From NCBI GenBank assembly GCA_023264755.1, contig JAHFVB010000369.1:1-5446 (forward strand): DNA of 5,446 nt, given 5' to 3'. Both the position numbers and the translations under genes were made by a program. Shown piece by piece: positions 1-4,920 of the stretch. Numbering within the stretch: the first letter of the stretch is position 1; each line of letters opens with the position of its first letter. This DNA is from Mycobacterium sp. (lineage in GTDB: Bacteria > Actinomycetota > Actinomycetes > Mycobacteriales > Mycobacteriaceae). The notes beneath the pieces are model-generated. The model was not told the origin of the DNA. It ran no database searches and saw nothing but the letters and a program-made list of their open reading frames with translations.

Positions 1-524
1 GCGGCCACGTCGGAGGGCAGCACCAGCGCGGCGGCCCCGCAGGGTTCGGTAGTGGCTGCGCGAAACGCGTTCTCCAGTGTTTCGGGTACGTCGTCGGCGG
101 CGTCGACCTCTCGGCTGAACTTCGTCACCGGCGCCAGCAGTGGCACGGCCTCCATCGACTGGTGGGTCCGCTTGGAACGCTGCACACGGGGTACCGCGCC
201 ACAGATGGCGACCATCGGATCCTGTTCGGTGGTCGCGGTCAACAACCCGGTGGCCAGATTGCTGGTCCCGGGTCCTGACGTGACCACCACGACCCCGGGC
301 CGGCCGGTCAACCGACCGATCGCGGCTGCCATGAAGGCGGCGTTCTGCTCGTGCCGACAGACGACGATCTCGGGGCCGCCGTCAAGCAGCGCGTCGTAGA
401 CCGCGTCGATCTTGGCTCCCGGCACCCCGAACACGTAACGCACGTCGTGCGCCAGCAGCACTTCGACGATGCGTTGAGCTGCCCTCACAGGTTCCCCGTT
501 GTCTCGGGTGGTGTCTCGGGTCAC
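1..524 (-). CDS. alsS: Catabolic acetolactate synthase AlsS, N-terminal part (runs off left edge)
   Basis: Thiamine-diphosphate enzyme that condenses two pyruvates to 2-acetolactate plus CO2 in the cytoplasm; the AlsS type is catabolic and normally feeds acetoin formation. Only about 174 N-terminal residues of an expected ~550 are present. Visible are [10 protein letters not shown] (31-40), the ThDP-activating glutamate in CRHEQNAAF (Glu59), GRLTGRPGV (70-78), the [16 protein letters not shown] block (82-97) and SKRTHQS (117-123). This run matches the remembered B. subtilis AlsS pattern ([31 protein letters not shown]) more closely than the anabolic IlvB pattern. Two in-frame GTG starts exist, at 524 and 488. 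I chose 524 because it gives the short N-terminal tail usual in AlsS; GTG 488 has a weak GGGGA a few bases upstream and is a real alternative. It lies about 70 bases downstream of the peroxidase gene on the same strand and could be co-transcribed. No decarboxylase partner is visible. Confidence 0.85.
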   Translation of the reverse strand, partial: MTRDTTRDNGEPVRAAQRIVEVLLAHDVRYVFGVPGAKIDAVYDALLDGGPEIVVCRHEQNAAFMAAAIGRLTGRPGVVVVTSGPGTSNLATGLLTATTEQDPMVAICGAVPRVQRSKRTHQSMEAVPLLAPVTKFSREVDAADDVPETLENAFRAATTEPCGAAALVLPSDVA

Positions 525-554
525 CCGGAGAGTGTGCCGCCCACGCGGTGAAGG

Positions 555-578
555 CGCATCAGTTGGATGACTGAGGCG
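555..578 (-). terminator. Weak hairpin between the peroxidase gene and alsS
   Basis: CGCATCAGT (555-563) pairs with ACTGAGGCG (570-578) at 8 of 9 positions around a 6-base loop, in the 71-base gap after the peroxidase stop. There is no run of U after it on the minus strand. Mycobacterial terminators often lack a U tail, so this may be a weak terminator, a processing site or chance. It is the only structure seen in this gap. Confidence 0.25.
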
Positions 579-595
579 AGCGCGCAACGGCGAAC

Positions 596-1813
596 CTACC
601 CGGCCAGCAGCGCCGCTCCGAGTCGTTGCCCCGGCTCGACACCGGGAAGGATCGCGAAGACCGCTGAGCCGACCGTGGTGATCCACGGATTGAATCCATC
701 GGCGGCGGCCAGCCGCCGCTGAACCGGGATGAACTGTGTGGCCGGATCCTTCTGGTACGCAGCGAAGATCAGTCCGCTATTGGTCGTGCCGCCGGGCTCC
801 GGAGGGTCGTCGAAGTTGTACGGCCGACGCAGAAACTGTTCCTCGGCGGTGCGGTGGCGGGCAAGTGCGATGTGGGCGTTGGGCGCGATGATCGGTATGC
901 CGCCGACGTTGGCGTCGAAGTCGGGTTCATCGGCTTCCTTCGTTCCGGTGAGGGGGGCACCGGTGTCCAACCGACGACCGACGACGAGTTCCTTGCTCGC
1001 GCGGTCGAGTTGGTCCCATGCGTCCATGTTCGCTCGGATTCGGCGCAGCACCACGACGGTGCCGCCGGTGAACCAGGCCTGATCCGACCCGTCGGCCCAG
1101 ACGTTTCGGGCGAACCCCGCTTCGTCGCGAATGTTCACCGTGCCGTCGACCTGACCCATCAGGTTGCGCATGCTGGCACCCGGCCGGCTGGAGCCGTGCG
1201 CATTGCGAAAACCGTTCTGCCGCCAGCGCTGTCGCGTCATGGACCGAACGTTCTTGAGCAGCACCCGGCTGGCGTGTGCGATGACGACGGGGTCCTCGGC
1301 GCACAGTTGAAGGAGCAGATCGCCGCCACTCCAGCTGGGGTCCAGCCGGTCGGTGTCGAACGCCGGTAGTTCGGTCACCGAGCGCGGCCGTCGGTGCGAC
1401 AGTCCGATGCGGTCGAAGACCGCACTGCCCAACCCGACGGTGACGGTCAACCGGGCCGGACGGTCGGCCAGTTCGGGTTCGGTATCGGCCAGCGCCGGCT
1501 GGCCCTGGGTCAACCGCTCCGCGTCCGCAGTCCACAAGCTGAGAATGGCGGCGAGTGTGTCCCGCGCGCTGCGACCAGAAGGCGGCACGAGGTCGAGTGA
1601 AGTGAACAGGGCGTGGGCTTGAGGAGCGGTGGCGACGCCGGCCTGGTGTCTCCCGTGGAACGGCTCCGCGGACGCGCCGAATCCGGTGGCCTCCGTGGTC
1701 GATCCGTCCATCGAGCACCCGGCCAGCCCCGTCGCGGCGAGCGCGGCGGCACCTCCGGAGAGGAGGTGCCGCCGGCTCATCGCGAAGCCCGGCCCAGTGG
1801 CTTGCTCAGCCAT
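596..1813 (-). CDS. DyP-type haem peroxidase (EfeB-like), Tat-exported probable lipoprotein
   Basis: Haem b peroxidase of the dye-decolorising family, using H2O2 to oxidise substrates outside the membrane; EfeB members have also been proposed to release iron from haem. Counting from ATG 1813 (405 aa, close to E. coli EfeB), a twin-arginine signal SRRHLL (Arg14/Arg15) precedes a hydrophobic stretch ending in lipobox LAGC (Cys33). FHGRHQAG (52-59) is the EfeB-type entry motif. GQVDG (220-224) is the GxxDG signature with catalytic Asp223. His314 in PNAHIALAR is the expected proximal haem ligand, and Arg329 in LRRPYNF the expected distal arginine. The C-terminal block [11 protein letters not shown] and VQRRL is typical. 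Start choice: ATG 1813 overlaps the chaperone stop (ATGGCTGA, 8 bases). GTG 1843 lies further upstream and ATG 1780 would begin at MSRRHLL. The nearest purine-rich site (GGAAG) is 12 bases away, so translational coupling is likely. No efeU or efeO is present, so a copper-linked role is as plausible as iron uptake. Confidence 0.93.
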   Translation of the reverse strand: MAEQATGPGFAMSRRHLLSGGAAALAATGLAGCSMDGSTTEATGFGASAEPFHGRHQAGVATAPQAHALFTSLDLVPPSGRSARDTLAAILSLWTADAERLTQGQPALADTEPELADRPARLTVTVGLGSAVFDRIGLSHRRPRSVTELPAFDTDRLDPSWSGGDLLLQLCAEDPVVIAHASRVLLKNVRSMTRQRWRQNGFRNAHGSSRPGASMRNLMGQVDGTVNIRDEAGFARNVWADGSDQAWFTGGTVVVLRRIRANMDAWDQLDRASKELVVGRRLDTGAPLTGTKEADEPDFDANVGGIPIIAPNAHIALARHRTAEEQFLRRPYNFDDPPEPGGTTNSGLIFAAYQKDPATQFIPVQRRLAAADGFNPWITTVGSAVFAILPGVEPGQRLGAALLAG

Positions 1814-2336
1814 GGTGAGGTGGCGCTTCCGTGGCGCCGCCACCGGGGCGGTAGTTCTCGTTGGCTCCGCTGAAGTCGCGGACCTGCGCGGTGACCGGCA
1901 GCGTGGATCCGTCGTCGAAGACGACGGTCACCGCTACGTCGGCCCCCGGTTGGAGCGGCTGCTTGAGGTCCATCAACATCAGGTGATCGCCACCGGGTAT
2001 CAGCTCGCGCGAACCGCCGGCGGGGACCGTCAAGCCGCCTGCCTTGGGCCGCATGGTCTTGCCGCCCGCGGCATCGGGGACGACTTCGTGAACCTCGACG
2101 CGACCCGCAACGGGCGAAGTGCCACCGACGATGCGCGCGTCGCGCGCCCCGACGTTGACGAAGGTGCCGAAGACTGCAGTCATACCCGAATCGGCCGAAC
2201 GTGCCCACTGATTCTTCATCGTCACGTCGCGAGCCATCGGCTCCCTTGCTTGCTCCGACGACGTGCAGCCCGAGGCGGCGAGGGCAGCCGCCACCAGCAC
2301 CAGAGTCAGCTTCCGGGTCAATCTGTTGTGCCACAT
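1806..2336 (-). CDS. PCuAC-family extracytoplasmic copper chaperone, lipoprotein
   Basis: A 176-residue periplasmic-type copper(I) chaperone (PCuAC/DUF461 family); relatives deliver copper to the CuA site of cytochrome oxidase or to other secreted copper enzymes. An N-terminal signal (TRKLTLVLVAAALAASGC) ends in a probable lipidation Cys24; Ala rather than Leu sits at -3, so the lipobox is slightly off consensus. The core shows QWARS (43-47), VEVHEVV with His83, Met95, the PAGGSRELIPGG block (105-116) and HLM (His118, Met120). This gives H-x11-M-x22-H-x-M, one residue longer in each gap than the H-x10-M-x21-H-x-M motif known for the family. The tail ends in PPHHG, two further possible ligands. 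It starts one base after the PepSY stop, with AGGAG nine bases upstream, and its stop lies inside the peroxidase start region. Both neighbours are therefore almost certainly co-expressed. Confidence 0.93.
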   Translation of the reverse strand: MWHNRLTRKLTLVLVAAALAASGCTSSEQAREPMARDVTMKNQWARSADSGMTAVFGTFVNVGARDARIVGGTSPVAGRVEVHEVVPDAAGGKTMRPKAGGLTVPAGGSRELIPGGDHLMLMDLKQPLQPGADVAVTVVFDDGSTLPVTAQVRDFSGANENYRPGGGATEAPPHHG

Positions 2337-2337
2337 G

Positions 2338-3927
2338 CTAGTTGACTCCTGACGTTGGTGCGGCTTCGGACAGTGTCGCCGCCGGGACTTCGACGTCGGG
2401 CGGCTCGGTTGACTGTTCTGCAGCTTTCGACGTTCGAGATCGGTTGCGGCGGGCGAGCATTGCCTCGGCGGCGAGCACCAGGAGCACCGATACTCCGAAC
2501 ACCGGGAACAACACCCCCAAAACCACCGTGGCCACCGACACCACGACGACCGCATTCCTCGGGGTGTGAGATCGGGTGACGGCACTGGTCTTCGTCGGCA
2601 GTCCGGTGCCGTGCGGGGGCCGGCGCTTCCACCACATCATCACCCCGGTGAGCACGCTGATCAGCACGCCAAGGCAGGCGATGGTCGCCGCGACGCGGGT
2701 CAGCACGCCGTACTGGTTGCCCATATGCATGGCGATTCCGAAACTGGTCAGTCGCGCCAGCGCTCCGTCCTGCGCGGCCGTGGCGTTGGTGATCGTTTGG
2801 CCGGTGAACTGGTCCAGATAGAGGGTGCGTTGCTCGGAGAGCTTCTGCGGCCACGCGTTGACGACGGTATAGCCTCCGAGGACCGGTGTGTCACCTTCGG
2901 TCGAGTTCGCGGGCGGGATGATCGAATAGCCGGGCACCATGTATTCGCCCTTGGCGATCCGGTCGACGTCGGCGAACGACAATCGTTGTGGTACCGCGTG
3001 GTTGGGCATTGACGCATACACCGGATCGTCGGCCGCGGCCCACGCGATGCGCCGGCCCAACCGGTCGTAGTCGCCCAGCCTTGCGGGCGTGGAGGGGGCG
3101 TCGATTGCCGTCGAAGGCGTGACGGTGGCCGAGAACGCCCTCCAGTTCTCGCCCCAGTACTGCGACCACGTCATGCCCGACAGGACGTAGCACCCAAGGA
3201 TGATGGAGACGACGACACCGGTGAGGGCGTGCAGATCGCGCCACCGCACCCGACCACCGCGTCCCCATCGCACCGTCCACAACGGCTTGGCCGCCTCGAT
3301 CGCCCGTGGCCACCACAGATAGATACCGCTGGCCAGGAGCACCAGGATCCACACTGCGGTGAGCTCCATCCACAGGTTGCCGATGCCCACGGGAATGGTC
3401 GCGGAGGGATGGGCGGTCGGATCGATGAGGTGCCCGAGCGAGGGCAACTGCAGCTGCGGTGCGTCGTTGCCGAACATGCGGTGCAACTGGTTGGCCCATC
3501 CGATCAATCCCGAAAGTTCACTGCGCTGTCCGAGATAGTGCCCGGTGTAGGGATCGATGAAGACTTGCGTGACGTGACTCTTGCCGGCGGGGTGCCCCGG
3601 GTCCCGCGGCGGCAGGAAGTCGACTCGCGTCGAACGGCCAGGACCGGACGGGGGCGTCACCGCGTCGATGGCGTAGTCGGCACCGACGTGGGCTTGGGCG
3701 GTGGCCACCTGTTCGTCGAGGGATACGGGCTCCCGGCCCTGGGCGACGACGAACGTGTCGCGGTTCAGCCAAGTGTCCACCGGTTGGCTGTAGAGGATGA
3801 CCAGCCCCGAGCACGCGAGCACGAGCAGAGCGGGGGCGGTGAACAACGCCACCCAGAAGTGGATTCGCCAAATGCGGCGCAGCACAGCGGCATCGCCGCG
3901 CCGCTTCGAGACGACGGGAGCGCTCAT
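2338..3927 (-). CDS. PepSY-associated TM-helix membrane protein (PiuB/FoxB-like)
   Basis: A 529-residue integral membrane protein of the PepSY-TM family (COG3182, 'iron-regulated membrane protein PiuB'). Characterised relatives such as FoxB and FsqB are haem-containing membrane reductases for iron-siderophores; that activity here is inference. Layout: TM1 about 24-47 preceded by RIHFWVAL (His23); an external PepSY-like segment about 69-135 ending FIDPYTGHYLGQR; NQLHRMFG (His149); TM2 about 184-206 ending YLWWPRAIEA; RDLHALTG (His233) opening TM3 about 232-252; a second external domain with LYLDQFTGQTI (369-379); IAMHMGNQYG (His401) before TM4 about 408-433; then a hydrophobic pair about 459-489 with the family's PVFG turn. 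The last 40 residues are polar and rich in Ser, Thr, Pro and Glu. Start ATG 3927 is preferred because GGGGAG sits six bases upstream; GTG 3948 is the longer alternative. First gene of the tight PepSY-chaperone-peroxidase run. Confidence 0.9.
   Translation of the reverse strand: MSAPVVSKRRGDAAVLRRIWRIHFWVALFTAPALLVLACSGLVILYSQPVDTWLNRDTFVVAQGREPVSLDEQVATAQAHVGADYAIDAVTPPSGPGRSTRVDFLPPRDPGHPAGKSHVTQVFIDPYTGHYLGQRSELSGLIGWANQLHRMFGNDAPQLQLPSLGHLIDPTAHPSATIPVGIGNLWMELTAVWILVLLASGIYLWWPRAIEAAKPLWTVRWGRGGRVRWRDLHALTGVVVSIILGCYVLSGMTWSQYWGENWRAFSATVTPSTAIDAPSTPARLGDYDRLGRRIAWAAADDPVYASMPNHAVPQRLSFADVDRIAKGEYMVPGYSIIPPANSTEGDTPVLGGYTVVNAWPQKLSEQRTLYLDQFTGQTITNATAAQDGALARLTSFGIAMHMGNQYGVLTRVAATIACLGVLISVLTGVMMWWKRRPPHGTGLPTKTSAVTRSHTPRNAVVVVSVATVVLGVLFPVFGVSVLLVLAAEAMLARRNRSRTSKAAEQSTEPPDVEVPAATLSEAAPTSGVN
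2346..2350 (-). promoter_or_regulatory. Ribosome binding site of the copper chaperone
   Basis: AGGAG on the minus strand lies inside the last codons of the PepSY gene, nine bases before ATG 2336. It supports that start over the much longer open frame, which continues upstream through the PepSY gene without a signal sequence. Confidence 0.7.
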
Positions 3928-3998
3928 CGACGGCTCCCCGGCGCGCACCGGACGGGGCGAGGTCGGATTTGGACATGGGGCAACTCAGAAAAAGCCAT
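3924..3998 (-). CDS. Possible 24-residue upstream ORF coupled to the PepSY gene
   Basis: An ATG at 3998 opens a 24-codon frame beginning MAFSELPHVQ and ending VRCAPGSRR. Its TGA stop overlaps the PepSY ATG as ATGA. The peptide is basic at its end and has one cysteine and one histidine. No good Shine-Dalgarno precedes it (GAAAG is about 12 bases away), and a frame this short occurs easily by chance in GC-rich DNA. The overlap is the main argument: translation of such a frame would couple to, or gate, the PepSY gene. The peptide matches nothing I recognise. Confidence 0.25.
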   Translation of the reverse strand: MAFSELPHVQIRPRPVRCAPGSRR

Positions 3999-4131
3999 GG
4001 TGGCAGGTACTTTCGACGTCGGATCGAGGCGCGCGAGCATCGACGAGGCATCAGGCAGCTACCACGGATCCACGCGCGATCACCGCGAGCTGGGCGCTAC
4101 GCGGGCAAGGAGTTACGTAAGGGCGTTACCG
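3928..4131. other. Intergenic region between the membrane protein and PepSY genes
   Basis: 204 bases with no convincing gene apart from the small ORF at 3924-3998. It holds the PepSY ribosome binding site (GGGGAG at 3934-3939, minus strand). At the far end it holds a cluster of TTAC/GTAA elements (8-bp palindrome TTACGTAA at 4113-4120, and GTTAC again at 4125-4129). The length leaves room for a separate promoter for the PepSY operon, but I see no clear -35/-10 pair and no strong terminator hairpin. Confidence 0.5.
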
Positions 4132-4662
4132 CTAGGCGGCAAGCGGCGGTGCGCGCATGCCCAACCCTGCGCAGCACAACACCGACAGGGCCGGGACGTC
4201 GCGGCGCACCACTGGCCGGGTACGCGCCGTGGTTCTGTGTCCGATCGTGGCGAAGACCCGCAGCCAGCACAGCAGCGACACGCACACCACGTAGAGGTAT
4301 TCCACGATGGTGATCGCCGCTCCGAGCAGGACCGCGCCGATCAGGTGGGCGGCCACCATCGACGGCGACGCTGCGAGCCCACCATGGTGATGACCTGCGG
4401 CAATCGACAACACGAGGTGACCCAGACCTTGCGCAGCCACCAGCCCACCGATCACGGTAAGCAAGCGCAGGCGGGGTCCTTCGAGTGTCGTGCCCGCCAT
4501 GAGGGCGCCCACGATCGCACACACCAGTCCCGACAGGACGAGTGCGGACCCCTGCGGCAAGCCTCCCCCGGCAGCGGCATGGGCACCGCCCGTGACGACG
4601 GTCGAGCACGCGCCCACCAACGCGCCGCGCAACCACTGCGCCCGCATCTTCGGCGTACTCAC
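4132..4662 (-). CDS. Unknown histidine-bearing integral membrane protein (about four TM helices)
   Basis: A 176-residue hydrophobic protein that I cannot assign to a named family. From GTG 4662, likely helices are about 12-32 (GALVGACSTVV), 39-57 (SALVLSGLVCAIVGALM), 66-89 (LLTVIGGLVAAQGLGHLVLS) and 101-135 (SMVAAHLIGAVLLGAAITIVEYLYVV, possibly extended). Histidines lie in or next to membrane segments: His28, His82 (GLGHLVLS), His91-93 (AAGHHHGG) and His106 (MVAAHLIG), with Glu121 in the last helix. The tail is basic (HRTTARTRPVVRR), followed by a short hydrophobic end with a Cys-Cys pair. This arrangement would suit a metal- or haem-handling membrane protein, but that is inference from residues and neighbours. 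Starts: GTG 4662 has AGGGTG six bases upstream, which could equally be part of a -10 (TAGGGT) giving a leaderless mRNA; GTG 4671 and ATG 4647 are alternatives. It is the first gene of the leftward series, 204 bases before PepSY. Confidence 0.78.
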   Translation of the reverse strand: MSTPKMRAQWLRGALVGACSTVVTGGAHAAAGGGLPQGSALVLSGLVCAIVGALMAGTTLEGPRLRLLTVIGGLVAAQGLGHLVLSIAAGHHHGGLAASPSMVAAHLIGAVLLGAAITIVEYLYVVCVSLLCWLRVFATIGHRTTARTRPVVRRDVPALSVLCCAGLGMRAPPLAA

Positions 4663-4669
4663 GAAGCGC

Positions 4670-4675
4670 ACCCTA
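4670..4675 (-). promoter_or_regulatory. Candidate -10 element (TAGGGT) of the membrane protein gene
   Basis: On the minus strand TAGGGT fits the mycobacterial TANNNT -10 pattern and ends seven bases before GTG 4662. That is the spacing expected if transcription starts at or next to the start codon (leaderless mRNA). The same bases contain AGGGTG, which could instead serve as a Shine-Dalgarno sequence, so the two readings compete. Confidence 0.35.
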
Positions 4676-4683
4676 CGCCAGCC

Positions 4684-4702
4684 CTACTACAAGGGCTAGT
4701 AG
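4684..4702. promoter_or_regulatory. Perfect inverted repeat CTACTA-N7-TAGTAG, candidate operator
   Basis: CTACTA (4684-4689) and TAGTAG (4697-4702) are exact reverse complements around CAAGGGC. An overlapping dyad, AGCCCT (4680-4685) with AGGGCT (4692-4697), occupies the same stretch. The repeat lies 22-40 bases upstream of GTG 4662, where a -35 would sit. The TACTA/TAGTA half-sites resemble those of BlaI/MecI-type operators (TACTACA-type halves), although the 7-base spacer is one longer than in the mec operator as I remember it. A repressor site for the leftward genes is the likeliest role. No regulator gene is in the window. Confidence 0.45.
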
Positions 4703-4920
4703 ACATCGCCGACGAAGGGGCGGATACACGTCGCATGCGTTCACGGAAAACGGCGGTGTAGCAGACGAAACTGCGGCGGCGCGTCAATCGTCGAAGCAAG
4801 GGGGCTCTGCCAGTGCCTGTACCAGGAGGCTCTCCCCCGCGCCCAAGACGTCTGCCAACCTACTCGTGTCGGCTTCCGGCCAAACAGCCAACACACCCGA
4901 TGACTGACGAAGGGACACAC
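4703..4920. other. Divergent intergenic region between the membrane protein and SDR genes
   Basis: About 218 bases with no gene I can support. It must carry the SDR promoter, but no clear -35/-10 pair is recognisable. A small dyad CCTG-TAC-CAGG lies at 4816-4826. The open frames crossing this stretch belong to longer antisense shadows of the SDR gene. Confidence 0.5.
4909..4915 (+). promoter_or_regulatory. Ribosome binding site of the SDR gene
   Basis: GAAGGGA lies five bases upstream of ATG 4921, a strong purine-rich site at normal spacing that fixes the start of the dehydrogenase gene. Confidence 0.75.

Noticed and set aside
1629..2345. 238-codon plus-strand frame opposite the copper chaperone and peroxidase start
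   Set aside because: Shadow of two well-supported minus-strand genes; composition is atypical and no signal or motif is present.
1806..2585. Longer 259-residue version of the copper chaperone
   Set aside because: The extra 83 residues are the PepSY coding sequence read in another frame. The signal peptide starts at ATG 2336 with AGGAG upstream.
3928..4131. IdeR iron box upstream of the PepSY gene
   Set aside because: Looked for a TTAGGTTAGCCTAACCTAA-like palindrome because PepSY-TM proteins are often iron-regulated; no recognisable match was seen.
4670..4702. CsoR/RicR-type or CopY-box (TACAnnTGTA) copper operator
   Set aside because: Only a half-site (TACA) is present; no TACCC..GGGTA palindrome and no complete CopY box were found here or upstream of PepSY.
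3229..4761. 510-codon open frame on the plus strand
   Set aside because: Lies antisense to the PepSY and membrane protein genes, with low-complexity Arg/His/Gln-rich translation and no domain. It is the usual GC-rich shadow frame, while the minus-strand genes have clear family motifs.
4816..4826. CCTG-TAC-CAGG dyad in the SDR upstream region
   Set aside because: Only 4 bp per arm in GC-rich DNA; too short to call an operator.
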